64,000 nucleotides of DNA from an uncultured Pseudomonadales bacterium (GTDB taxonomy: Bacteria > Pseudomonadota > Gammaproteobacteria > Pseudomonadales > Azotimanducaceae). The position numbers were made by a program, and so were the translations under genes. Each line of letters starts with the position of its first letter. Position 1 is the stretch's first letter. The DNA is taken from the NCBI GenBank assembly GCA_958296165.1, contig OY282447.1:2728001-2792000 (forward strand), in the 5' to 3' direction. Below are positions 16,604 to 25,102 of the stretch, one piece after another. The notes beneath the pieces were generated by a model, which was not told where the DNA came from, did no database searches, and saw only the letters and a list, made by a program, of their open reading frames with translations.

Positions 16604-18259
16604 CTACGTGGTCAGCCAGCCGAACTGCTGCGGCTTGCGGCCGGCGCGGGGGTTCAGCGGCACGTTGATGAGGGTCGGCCCGTTGAAGGCCATCGCCTCG
16701 TCCAGCGTGGCACGCAGATCCTTCGGGTCTTCGACGTAAAAGCCCTTGCCGCCCAGCGCTTCCAGCATGCCCTCGTAGTGCGCGCCGTAGGTGAGGATGC
16801 CGGGCGGTACGGTTTGGCCTTCCTTCAGAGGGCCGATGCCGCCGCCGATGCCGCCGTTGTTCAACACGATCATCTTCACTGGCAGGTTGTAGCGCACCAT
16901 GGTCTCGATCTCCATGCCGGTGAAGCCGAACGCGGAGTCGCCCTGCACGGAAACAATCGGCTTGTCTGGATTGGTGACCGCGGCTGCCACCGCGAAGCCC
17001 AAACCCACCCCCATGGTGCCGTAGGTGCCGGCGTCGAGGCGGTGACGCGCGAGACGATTCGGCATCTGGGTGCGGCCGATGTCCATGGTGTTGGCGCCCT
17101 CGCCGATGATGATGGCGTCGTGCGGCAGCCAATCCACGATGTCCTTGAAGGCTCGGTAGTAGTTGGTGGGCGCGGAGTCGTCGTCGATCATCGGCTGCAC
17201 GGCCTGCATGTTGGCCTCCGCCTTCTCCTTGAGCGTCGCTCGCCACGGCGTTTCCGACGGGTAGAACCACTGGCGGTTGTCCAGGGCGCGGTTCAGTTGT
17301 CCAACCACGGCCTTGCCGTCGCCCAACAGCGCCACTTCCGCCGGCACGTTGGCGCCGATTTCGGTGGGTTCGATGTCTAGCTGGATAACGCGCACATCCT
17401 TGTGGAAGCGCGGCGGCAGACCGTAGTGCATGATCCAGTTCAGGCGTGCGCCCATCAGGAATACCAAGTCCGCTTCGCGCAACGCCGTGCTGCGCGCTGC
17501 GCCGACCGAGAGCGGATCGTCGTCCGGCATCGTGCCCTTGCCCATCGGCGAGTTCAGGAACGGCAGCTGGGTGCGCTCGATGAACTCGCGCACGTCGTCC
17601 TCCGCCCGCGACCACGCCATGCCCTTGCCGACCACCACTAGCGGTCGCTCTGCCGATTCCAACGCCGTCAGGGCCGCTTCCACGGCATCTGGGTCCGCGA
17701 TGGTGCGCGGCGGTTCGGGTACTCGCGCCGCTTCGATCACGTCCTCCTCTTCGCACTCGGCGCGGATGATGTCGTCTGGGAAGTCGAGATAGACCGGGCC
17801 GGGCCGACCGTACAGCGAGTGGCGAATGGCCTGGTTGACGTAGTAGGGAATGCGATGCGCGTGTTCGATGGCATGCGCGTACTTGCAGTAGGGCGCGGCC
17901 AGTTCCACTTGGCGCTCTTCCTGGAATCCGCCCATGCCGTTCTGGTAGACGGGCGATGCGCCGCCGATCAGGATCATCGGCCAGCAGTTCTGCTTGGCGT
18001 TGGCGAGGCCGGCGAAGGCGTGGATGACGCCGGGGCCGGATACCGTCAAGCAGCCTTGCGGGCGCCCTGTGAGGTAGCCGGCGGCGTGCGCGGCATAGCT
18101 GGCGGCCTGCTCGTTGCGCATGCCGATATAGGTGATGCCGGCTTTCTGCGCGTCGGCGGCGAAGCCTTGTACCGGGAAGCCGACGATGCCGAATATGTAG
18201 TCGACGCCCTGTTGCTTGAGACTGCGCGCCATCAGTTGGGCGCCTGTGACAGTGGCCAT
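16604..18259 (-). CDS. 2-hydroxyacyl-CoA lyase / oxalyl-CoA decarboxylase (ThDP enzyme)
   Basis: The 551-residue thiamine-diphosphate enzyme starts at an ATG preceded by GGGGGAG. The N-terminal ThDP pyrimidine domain shows IFGIVGFPVQGF and IGMRNEQAASYAAHAAGYL; the Glu of RNEQ is the cofactor-activating residue. The C-terminal PP domain shows GDSAFGFTGMEIETMVRY and LNNGG. The family covers oxalyl-CoA decarboxylase (oxalyl-CoA to formyl-CoA and CO2) and 2-hydroxyacyl-CoA lyase. SGPGVIHAFAGLANAKQNCWP and the C-terminal end RKPQQFGWLTT look closer to eukaryotic-type 2-hydroxyacyl-CoA lyase (remembered end RKAQDFHWLT). No formyl-CoA transferase is adjacent, so I lean to the lyase. The last 115 or so bases are duplicated at 5760-5879, across the CRISPR island. 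Confidence 0.85.
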   Translation of the reverse strand: MATVTGAQLMARSLKQQGVDYIFGIVGFPVQGFAADAQKAGITYIGMRNEQAASYAAHAAGYLTGRPQGCLTVSGPGVIHAFAGLANAKQNCWPMILIGGASPVYQNGMGGFQEERQVELAAPYCKYAHAIEHAHRIPYYVNQAIRHSLYGRPGPVYLDFPDDIIRAECEEEDVIEAARVPEPPRTIADPDAVEAALTALESAERPLVVVGKGMAWSRAEDDVREFIERTQLPFLNSPMGKGTMPDDDPLSVGAARSTALREADLVFLMGARLNWIMHYGLPPRFHKDVRVIQLDIEPTEIGANVPAEVALLGDGKAVVGQLNRALDNRQWFYPSETPWRATLKEKAEANMQAVQPMIDDDSAPTNYYRAFKDIVDWLPHDAIIIGEGANTMDIGRTQMPNRLARHRLDAGTYGTMGVGLGFAVAAAVTNPDKPIVSVQGDSAFGFTGMEIETMVRYNLPVKMIVLNNGGIGGGIGPLKEGQTVPPGILTYGAHYEGMLEALGGKGFYVEDPKDLRATLDEAMAFNGPTLINVPLNPRAGRKPQQFGWLTT

Positions 18260-18394
18260 GTAATCTCCCCCTAGAGATATTTGGGTAGGTGTGTCGGGTT
18301 GCGTAAGCTATCGCGCCGGGGTGCTGGTACTCAAGCGCTTTCTTGCTCTGCGGCGGGTTTGCTTCGCGCTTGCGCACGCGCCTGCGCCGAGCAA

Positions 18395-19972
18395 CTACCT
18401 TGGCCGGGCGAACACGACCCGGAATCCCAGAGTGGGCGATCGATAGTGCGGCGAGACGTGATTGCTGTGGTCGAAGCGGGCGGTCTGCGCGCCCGGCAGC
18501 AGATAGTTGCCTCCTTTGACGACCATCGCATAGCCGCCGGACGCCGTGGACACGCTGCGCGTCCACTCGGAGACGTTGCCGCCCATGGCGAGCAGGCCTT
18601 GCGGCGTAACGTCGCCGTTGGTCGCGCTCGCCGGCTCGGGGCCGCGCGCCCTGCGCTCGCCGGTGACCGGCTGCGCACCTTCGAAGGCGTTGCCCCAAGG
18701 ATAAAGTCTGCGGCCCTGGTCGGATGCCGCACCCTCCCACTCCTCGGCGGCCGGCAAGCGCCCTCCGGCCCAGGCAGCGAAGGCATAGGCCGACCACCAA
18801 TCAACGTTCACGACGGGCAGCTGCGGCTGCGCCATCTGCTTGCGCCAGTCGGGCGGTCGATGGCTGTGTTGCGCCGGCTGGTTGGGTTCCGCATGGAAGC
18901 CCGCCAGCACGAATGGGTCCGCTAGGAAGGCTGCGTACTCGCGGCGCGTGATCTCGCGCACCGTGAAGTGGAGGTCCGCCGCCGCGGCGCGGTCGCCGCG
19001 CTCGAACAGGCGCCGCACCAGCGCCAGCCGCTCGGGCGGCAGGTGCGCGACCAAGCTAGGAATGCGGGCGCCTTGCGGGATTCCCACGGCATAGTCGCCC
19101 GGCGGCAGCAACACCGCATCGGCCGCCGTGCGCCAAGGCGTTCGCGCCGGCTCGGCGTCGTAGATGCAGCGAAAGCCCAAGTAGGGCGAGCGGTATCGGT
19201 GCGGCGCTCGGCGATACAGCACCGCCAAGCTGTGCAGTTCGCGCGGCGCGTTGTAGGCGTTGCCGCCCATCACCAATGCCTCGCCGCCGTCGCCCGCCGC
19301 CCACTCCGAGACGTTGTGGCCCATATCGGCCAAGCCGGCCGGCGTGTTGGTCTCTGGGTTGGCGCCGCATTGCCGGGCGGCGTTCAAGAGCGGGTCCAGA
19401 TACGCCCACGGCTTGGGATCGAAAACATCGCCCCACGGAAAGAGACGGCCCTGCACGCCGACCGCGGCGGCAATCCACTCGGCTGCGCTGGGCAGCCGCC
19501 CGTCGGCGGCGCGGCAGTAGGCATAGGCGTCGAACCAGGTGAGCCCGTTGGCCGGGGCATCCAAGCGACCGCTGATGGCGTGGTCGCGCGTGTTGCTGAA
19601 ATGTTGCCAGTCGTGCGGCTGGCGGGGCGCGGCGATGGCTAGGTCGGGGTGGAACGGACGCCACTGCGCGAAGGTGTAGAAGTCCGCTTGGCGCACTTCG
19701 CAGCGATCGAGCCAAAGCGGGCGCGACACTTGAAGGCGGCGCGTGCCGGCGGCGAAGACGTGGTCGAACGAACGGATGTAGCCGAGGTGGGCGAGATGGC
19801 GCAGCAGGATGGCGTCGAGGCGCGCGGCGGCGGAATCCGGCTGTTCGGCGAACGTCAGCCGTACATGCGCGGTGTCGAAGTTCCGCCAAAGCGGGCGCAG
19901 CTTGGCGAGCGCGAGGGCCGCGCAGATTGCGGCTAGAGCCGCCAAGGCGATTCCGACTCTGCCCATGCGCAT
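18395..19972 (-). CDS. Membrane-anchored protein with two FGE/SUMF1-fold domains
   Basis: The 525-residue protein has one N-terminal membrane helix (residues 5-24). Two formylglycine-generating-enzyme-type domains follow: about 85-280 (LDRCEVRQADFYTF, ANGLTWFDAYAYCRAADGRL, FPWGD, HRYRSPYLGFRC) and about 335-525 (FTVREITRREYAAFL, VVNVDWWSAYAFAAWAGGRL, YPWGN, GGNVSEWTRS, HYRSPTLGFRVVF). True FGEs use a cysteine pair in the block between the last GG and the LGFR motif. Neither domain has one there (GGNAYNAPRELHSL and GGNYLLPGAQTARF), so oxidation of sulfatase cysteines is unlikely and a binding or structural role is more probable. It is the last gene of the ExbB-type operon, starting 12 bp after its neighbour. 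Confidence 0.8.
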   Translation of the reverse strand: MRMGRVGIALAALAAICAALALAKLRPLWRNFDTAHVRLTFAEQPDSAAARLDAILLRHLAHLGYIRSFDHVFAAGTRRLQVSRPLWLDRCEVRQADFYTFAQWRPFHPDLAIAAPRQPHDWQHFSNTRDHAISGRLDAPANGLTWFDAYAYCRAADGRLPSAAEWIAAAVGVQGRLFPWGDVFDPKPWAYLDPLLNAARQCGANPETNTPAGLADMGHNVSEWAAGDGGEALVMGGNAYNAPRELHSLAVLYRRAPHRYRSPYLGFRCIYDAEPARTPWRTAADAVLLPPGDYAVGIPQGARIPSLVAHLPPERLALVRRLFERGDRAAAADLHFTVREITRREYAAFLADPFVLAGFHAEPNQPAQHSHRPPDWRKQMAQPQLPVVNVDWWSAYAFAAWAGGRLPAAEEWEGAASDQGRRLYPWGNAFEGAQPVTGERRARGPEPASATNGDVTPQGLLAMGGNVSEWTRSVSTASGGYAMVVKGGNYLLPGAQTARFDHSNHVSPHYRSPTLGFRVVFARPR

Positions 19973-19984
19973 CGGCCGCTTGCG

Positions 19985-21637
19985 TCAGGCCGCCTGCAAG
20001 CGATGCTGCCGCCATCTGCGACATACCACCGCGCCGGCAAGAACGCAGGCCAGCAAGCCGTAGAACAGCAGTTGGCGGAACTCGTCGCGCAACGCAACGG
20101 CGGGGAAGTGGGCTGCCACGCGCAAGCCGTCCACGTTCACGGCATTCTCTTCGGTGGGCAGGATCAGCCGCCCGGAATCGTCCAAGGCCGCGAAGAGGAA
20201 GCCCGTGACGTAATCGTCCCGTTGCGCGCTCACCAGGGTGACGATGCGCCAACGCGGGCGCGAATTGTCGAGCGCCTGCGGCGGCATCAGGATGACGTCG
20301 TCCCGGCCTACCGCTACGCGCAAGCCGGCGTGGATTGCCGCATGCGCACCCAATTGCAGGGTTAGGTCCCCGGCTGCGGGCACGGTGGCGGTCTGATCGC
20401 GGTCGAGCAGCCAGAGTGCGCTGTGCAGCGCATCGTTGACGAATAGGCCCGGCGCTTGGCCACGCAAGTCGGCGCTCGCAACGGGAGCGAAGGCGAGCGC
20501 GGTCGATTCGGGATGTCGTGGCGTATCCATCAGGAATACGAGACTGCGCAGCAACTGCGTTTCGTGCGCCTCGGCCGGAGGCAGATTCGCGGCACGTTCG
20601 AGCACGTCGCGGCGGAAGTCGTAGTGCGGCAGTCCGGACGGCAGGCCATTGTCTGCGGCTGCCTGTTCTGCCGCCATGTAGGCGAACAGGCCGCGCAGCA
20701 CGGTGAGCGTGTCGAGCGCTTGGAAATCCTCGAGCGTTACGGATTGGCGAGCGTTGGCCGCGGCGCGAAAGCGCTTGCCGGCGCTGCGGGTACTCTCGCT
20801 TGCGGCCTGGCCGGAGCGCGAATCGCCGCCCACGCGGTCGCTTCGCGGCGATGCTTCATCGTTTACTCCACCCGGCAGCTCGAAGTGTTCCTGTGCCAAG
20901 GCGCTGCCGCCCACGCCGGCCAAGGCGTCGTTCGGATAGGCGGCGCTGCCACTGCCAACCGGTGCCAACGAGACATCGGCCGGCAACGCGCCTCTCGAAC
21001 CATCGGGCAACGCAGCATTGCCGCGCAGACGTCCTTCGCCCGGCGCGGCGTCGTTAGCGACGGCGCTCGGCTCGCGCGTGGCCAGCAGACGATGGCGCAC
21101 ATCCCCGCTGGCCGCGCCGCTCGAACCATCTAGGAAGTGCCAGTGGCGCGGCTGAAGGTGGTGCGCCTTGAAGATCGACATGGCGACGTAGAACTGGCCG
21201 ATGGCGTAGACGTCCACTCGCAGCGCCGCGAGCTGTTGAGGCGTCAAGTGGGCCAGGTAGGCATCCAAGGCGTTGTCGTGGCGCAGCAATTCGTCACGCC
21301 GATAGATTCTGCCCGTGTAGTAGTCGCGCACGAAGTCGTCGTGCAGCTCGAGTATCGGCATCGTGCTGTGGCGCGGATTGCGATCCAGCGGCGAGACCAC
21401 GTAATCGTGCAGCTGCGCCGGCGGGCTGGTTGGCAACGCATTCATCACAAACGACGTCGCCAGTTCGCGGCTCAGCAGCACCGCCACATCCTCGGTTTGC
21501 TCCAGCTTGTCCTGCTCTTCCTCGTAGCGCGTCATGAGCATGACGACGATCATGATGATGACGATGGCGACGCTGTTCGCCAAGATGTCCGCCAGCGCCA
21601 CTCCAGCAAAAGGAGGAAACAGACTGCGGCCTGGCAT
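19985..21637 (-). CDS. Large periplasmic-type membrane protein of unknown function
   Basis: The 550-residue protein has an N-terminal hydrophobic helix (residues 14-36, LADILANSVAIVIIMIVVML), a long hydrophilic middle and a C-terminal helix (about 523-542, LLFYGLLACVLAGAVV) followed by a short basic tail. The start resembles ExbD/MotB-like proteins, which have one N-terminal helix and a periplasmic domain, but the length and the second helix are unusual. The region 175-300 is low-complexity and probably disordered. It starts 3 bp after the preceding ExbD-like gene and belongs to the same operon. I do not recognise a family. Confidence 0.65.
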   Translation of the reverse strand: MPGRSLFPPFAGVALADILANSVAIVIIMIVVMLMTRYEEEQDKLEQTEDVAVLLSRELATSFVMNALPTSPPAQLHDYVVSPLDRNPRHSTMPILELHDDFVRDYYTGRIYRRDELLRHDNALDAYLAHLTPQQLAALRVDVYAIGQFYVAMSIFKAHHLQPRHWHFLDGSSGAASGDVRHRLLATREPSAVANDAAPGEGRLRGNAALPDGSRGALPADVSLAPVGSGSAAYPNDALAGVGGSALAQEHFELPGGVNDEASPRSDRVGGDSRSGQAASESTRSAGKRFRAAANARQSVTLEDFQALDTLTVLRGLFAYMAAEQAAADNGLPSGLPHYDFRRDVLERAANLPPAEAHETQLLRSLVFLMDTPRHPESTALAFAPVASADLRGQAPGLFVNDALHSALWLLDRDQTATVPAAGDLTLQLGAHAAIHAGLRVAVGRDDVILMPPQALDNSRPRWRIVTLVSAQRDDYVTGFLFAALDDSGRLILPTEENAVNVDGLRVAAHFPAVALRDEFRQLLFYGLLACVLAGAVVCRRWRQHRLQAA

Positions 21638-21640
21638 TGC

Positions 21641-22162
21641 CTATGGCGCCGTCGCGTCTGGTTCGGCGACCGCTTGCTGCACGAAAGCCGGGATGTCGTT
21701 CAACGAGATGGACTTGAGCAGTTCATCGTTGGCGATGATCCAGCCGATGGCGAGGGTCTGGTTCGGCAACACGCGCATCAGGCAGTTGCGCGCATTGGCC
21801 ATGGTCGCCACGCCGTGTTCCAAGATTGCAAAGATGAGCTGCTGCCGCTCGGCGGCGTAGGTCTTGCGGGCGTAGGCCACAAACGGGCTTTGCGGGGCGC
21901 AGATGTCCTCCGCGCGGATGGTCTCGCCGGTTTCCACGATGCGCAGTTCGGCAGGGAAGGCGAGCACCACGAAGCCCGATCCGCTGGTGCCCCAGCCGAC
22001 GCGGTAGAGCCCCTCGTCCGATGCGGCTTCCAGCCGTTCGACAAGCGCCGCCTGCGAGAGCAGGTTCATGATTAGGAACAGCACCAAGAGAAGGGCGAAG
22101 ATGCCGCCGAAGATCTCCACCATCGGCGCACCGTTGGCATCGTCTTGCGAGCCACGCTGCAC
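21641..22162 (-). CDS. ExbD/MotB-like small membrane protein
   Basis: The 173-residue protein starts at a GTG. A single hydrophobic helix at residues 14-36 (MVEIFGGIFALLLVLFLIMNLL) and a periplasmic domain of about 130 residues are typical of the stator partner of ExbB/TolQ/MotA channels, and the gene follows an ExbB-like gene. I see no clear ion-binding aspartate at the start of the helix; the glutamate in MVEIFGG is the nearest acidic residue. The likely role is torque or force transfer to the periplasm. The partner call rests mostly on topology and order. Confidence 0.6.
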   Translation of the reverse strand: MQRGSQDDANGAPMVEIFGGIFALLLVLFLIMNLLSQAALVERLEAASDEGLYRVGWGTSGSGFVVLAFPAELRIVETGETIRAEDICAPQSPFVAYARKTYAAERQQLIFAILEHGVATMANARNCLMRVLPNQTLAIGWIIANDELLKSISLNDIPAFVQQAVAEPDATAP

Positions 22163-22228
22163 TGCCGCCCGCTTGCGCTTGCGCGGCGCTGGTGCGCTCT
22201 GGTGGAGCGGCGCCGCCGCGTCGATGGC

Positions 22229-23311
22229 TCAACCCTCCCGGCGTGCGGCAGAGCGCACGTAGCTTTCGTACTCTGCCAGGATGTCGTCCTCCCAGCGTTG
22301 CAGGGCCGTTTGCAGCAGCATCAGGAAGACGCTCAGCGAGAGCGCGATCAACGTGGTGTCGAAGGCGATGCCGAGCGGCGCGATGGCTTGGCCGAGTTCG
22401 GTGGAAAGGTCGGCCAGCCCGCCGCGCGAACCGATGATGTTCTGAATGCCAGCTGCCGCCAAAGAGATGCCGAGCACGGTGCCGATGAAGCCGAGGATGG
22501 GGATCGCCCAGTTGATGTAGCGCGGCACGACGTAGAAATCCGCCGACTTGCGCCACATCAGCTGCAGAAAGTCATCCGTATCGCCCACTTCGCTGGCAAC
22601 GAGCTGTTGCGCATGAGCGCTGTGCAGAGCGGATTCGCCGCGCCCGGCGGAACGCGCCAGCAGCCGTCGCTCGCGCCAAAGCACCCAGCACTTGTTGGCG
22701 AGCAACAGCAGCCCCCAGAAGAACAGCACCAGCGTTAGCGGCGGGATGATGCCCCGCTCGACGAACTTGGTGGCGATGCTCTGCCATGATTCATGCACCA
22801 AGCCGACATAGCGAATCAGCAGCACGGCGCAGGTGGCGACCACGACCGCCAGCGCCAGCGTGAGCACTAGCGGCGGCCCGCCCAACGCGGCTGCCAGCCG
22901 GTCCGATACCGACGCTTGGCTAGTTGCACTGGCGGAGCGGTTCAACACCAGATAGGTGCCGTAGAGGGCCGGCGCCATCAGCAGCAGCGGCAGCGCGGCT
23001 TCGAGATCGACGGGCGCATCGGCGAGTGCTGGCAACAGCCCGTGCGCCGAAACGACTACGGCGATGACGATCAACAGCGTGAAACTGACGACTTCGGCAC
23101 ACCGGGACACTGCCCAGCCCGGGCGCAGGAGGGGCAGCCATGCCGGCAGCGAGCCGATGGCCACGCCGGCGACGAGCGCCAGCGGCAACGACGCCGAGAA
23201 CACCTGCGCTACGCCGCCGCCGACGATGGCGCACATGGCGGCGAAGGCGGCAACCAAAGCGAGTTGCTTGGCGGGAAGTCGGGGGAAACGGCGATTCACA
23301 GCTAGCGCCAT
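22229..23311 (-). CDS. MotA/TolQ/ExbB-type proton channel protein
   Basis: The 360-residue inner-membrane protein has an N-terminal block of several helices (about 15-140), then the MotA/TolQ/ExbB domain from about 150: a helix LVLTLALAVVVATCAVLLI, a cytoplasmic loop, and the conserved pair of helices around INWAIPILGFIGTVLGISLAAAGI and LGIAFDTTLIALSLSVFLMLLQ. The GFIGTVLGI..FDTTL pattern is diagnostic. Such proteins form proton-driven pentamers that power a periplasmic partner. Typical ExbB proteins have three helices, so the extra N-terminal membrane block is unusual. The gene sits between sulfotransferase genes upstream and the ExbD-like genes downstream. Confidence 0.85.
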   Translation of the reverse strand: MALAVNRRFPRLPAKQLALVAAFAAMCAIVGGGVAQVFSASLPLALVAGVAIGSLPAWLPLLRPGWAVSRCAEVVSFTLLIVIAVVVSAHGLLPALADAPVDLEAALPLLLMAPALYGTYLVLNRSASATSQASVSDRLAAALGGPPLVLTLALAVVVATCAVLLIRYVGLVHESWQSIATKFVERGIIPPLTLVLFFWGLLLLANKCWVLWRERRLLARSAGRGESALHSAHAQQLVASEVGDTDDFLQLMWRKSADFYVVPRYINWAIPILGFIGTVLGISLAAAGIQNIIGSRGGLADLSTELGQAIAPLGIAFDTTLIALSLSVFLMLLQTALQRWEDDILAEYESYVRSAARREG

Positions 23312-23332
23312 TGTAGCGCCCTAAGAGCCGAG

Positions 23333-25102
23333 CTAGGCTGCCCGTGTGGCGTTGCCGGCGGGGCCGACCCGCACGCCGAACATGCGTCGAAGCCGAGCGA
23401 ACTCGGCCATGTACGTGAGCCTCAGCAGCCAGCGACAAAGCCGACTCGTGGGCGGAATGTCGCTCGCGAAAACCTCCTCCCGTTGTATTGGAACGTCTGC
23501 CTGCAGGCCGAGGAATCCGTGTACGCGCCGCAGCGTGGCGTCGTGGTGCGTGCGCAGGTCTTCGGCGTGGACGATCAATACGTGGTCGGCGTCGAAGTGC
23601 TCATAGAGACTGCGCAACTGCACGCTGTAGAGGCCGCGTTGCCGGTAGGAGTGCTCTCGTGCCGCCGAACGATCGCGGCGTGGGTCCTTGTCGAGCAGCA
23701 GCCGGATCGGCTCCGCCAGCAGTGCCAGCCAGAACGGAAGGCGCTCGCGGTTGCGGGTGCGCTGCATGGCGTAGGCCGAGAGCGCACGCTGGACGGGGTC
23801 GCGCAACATCACGATCAGCCTGAGTTTCGCGTTGTAGCGTTTGAGTTCGGCGACGACGCCCGGCATGTACATGTAGATCGGCGTTGCTTCGCCGCGCACG
23901 CTGGCTTCGGGGCAATGCGCGAAGTAGCGTCTGTAGCGGTGGTCGATGTCTTGGCGGGACCACTCCTTGGAATACTCCGGCGCATCGAAGACGTGCGGCT
24001 CCTTTTGCGACGACATGCCCGCTTGCGGATGCTGGGAGAGGAAGTGCGCAAGGGCCGTGGTGCCGCACTTCTGTGCGCCGACGATCATGAAGTCCACCAA
24101 GGGCGGCACGCCACCAAGGTGGACCTGCAACGGCGGCGACTGCCAGAGCCTGTCGACGTCGCGCAGGATGGCTTGGAATTGCTTCCTCTCGGCCGCGAGC
24201 GAGTGGGCGGCGGCCGTCTTCTTGGCCTGAGCCAGCATTCTGCGCCGTTCGTCGTCGGGCATCTCGAGTGCCGCCTGCGTCGCCTGTTGCAGCGAATCCA
24301 CGTCAGCGGCCGCGACCAGGCAGTTGCGGTTGTGCAGGCAAAAGCTGCGACTGCCGATGCAGTCCAGCGTGATGGTGAGGCAGCCCGCCGCCATCGCCTC
24401 CAATGCCGGCAGATAGAAGCCCTCTTCGTCCCGTGGCAGGCAGATGGCGACATCGCATTGTGTGAGCGCGTCCAGAAAGGCCGGCCGAGGCTCGAAGCCG
24501 ATAAACGCTCGATGCACGGTGCGCGCCGCATCGAGGCGGCTCGACAGTGCTTGCGCCAGAGCAGGCTGCTTGTAACCGACGATCAAGACCGTCGGCGGCT
24601 CGTTCGGCTGCTTGATCTCTGCCGCGGGTTGCACGTCGATGCCGTTCGGTATGGTCAGCACCGGCCCGTTCGGCTGCCCGGTGGCGACGATGGCGTCGGC
24701 GACCTCGCGGCTCACGCATATGCGGATCGCCCGCTGCTGCAAGTAGCCGTTGAGCTCGGTGCCAGCATGAGCGTGGCGTACACCTTGGATCAAGTTGATG
24801 CGGGGATTGGCAACGCGCTCCAACCCGGCCTCCTTCAAGTGGCGCCAATCCGTGCCGGCGAGGAACAGCACATCGAGCGCGGCCGGCCGCCACTCGACGG
24901 CCAGCTCGGCCGGCGGCACCGGCCACAGCTCGCGACGCTCGCGTTCAAGTTGCGCACATAGCTGCTCGCCGCCGAGCGTGAGTTTTGGCGCAAAGCCGCT
25001 AGTGCTTTGAACATGGCCGAAATAGTGGGCGTGTTTGAGGTGGCCGCCGGTGAGACGGCGATAATCGCGGTAGAACCACACCAAGCGGGGCGCGTCAGCC
25101 AC
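23333..25102 (-). CDS. Glycosyltransferase-sulfotransferase fusion protein
   Basis: The GTG at 25102 is preferred because it overlaps the stop of the upstream gene (GTGGCTGA); the longer frame to 25297 runs inside that gene. About 589 residues. The N-terminal part (1-320) looks like a GT4-type glycosyltransferase C-lobe: TVLIVGYKQPALA, FEPRPAFLDALTQCDVAICLP, then EGFYLPALEAMAAGCLTITLD with the EGF..LE..A sugar-nucleotide motif. The C-terminal part (335-589) is a PAPS sulfotransferase: 5'-PSB loop VGAQKCGTTALAHF (341-354) and 3'-phosphate motif RDPVQRALSAY (434-444). The product may add a sugar and sulfate it, or make a sulfated surface glycan. It is in the same operon as the ExbB-like channel. 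Confidence 0.82.
   Translation of the reverse strand: MADAPRLVWFYRDYRRLTGGHLKHAHYFGHVQSTSGFAPKLTLGGEQLCAQLERERRELWPVPPAELAVEWRPAALDVLFLAGTDWRHLKEAGLERVANPRINLIQGVRHAHAGTELNGYLQQRAIRICVSREVADAIVATGQPNGPVLTIPNGIDVQPAAEIKQPNEPPTVLIVGYKQPALAQALSSRLDAARTVHRAFIGFEPRPAFLDALTQCDVAICLPRDEEGFYLPALEAMAAGCLTITLDCIGSRSFCLHNRNCLVAAADVDSLQQATQAALEMPDDERRRMLAQAKKTAAAHSLAAERKQFQAILRDVDRLWQSPPLQVHLGGVPPLVDFMIVGAQKCGTTALAHFLSQHPQAGMSSQKEPHVFDAPEYSKEWSRQDIDHRYRRYFAHCPEASVRGEATPIYMYMPGVVAELKRYNAKLRLIVMLRDPVQRALSAYAMQRTRNRERLPFWLALLAEPIRLLLDKDPRRDRSAAREHSYRQRGLYSVQLRSLYEHFDADHVLIVHAEDLRTHHDATLRRVHGFLGLQADVPIQREEVFASDIPPTSRLCRWLLRLTYMAEFARLRRMFGVRVGPAGNATRAA

Noticed and set aside
16554-18800. 748-codon minus-strand frame overlapping the lyase
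   Set aside because: Shadow of the lyase and FGE-like genes; low-complexity Arg/His/Gly content and no domain.
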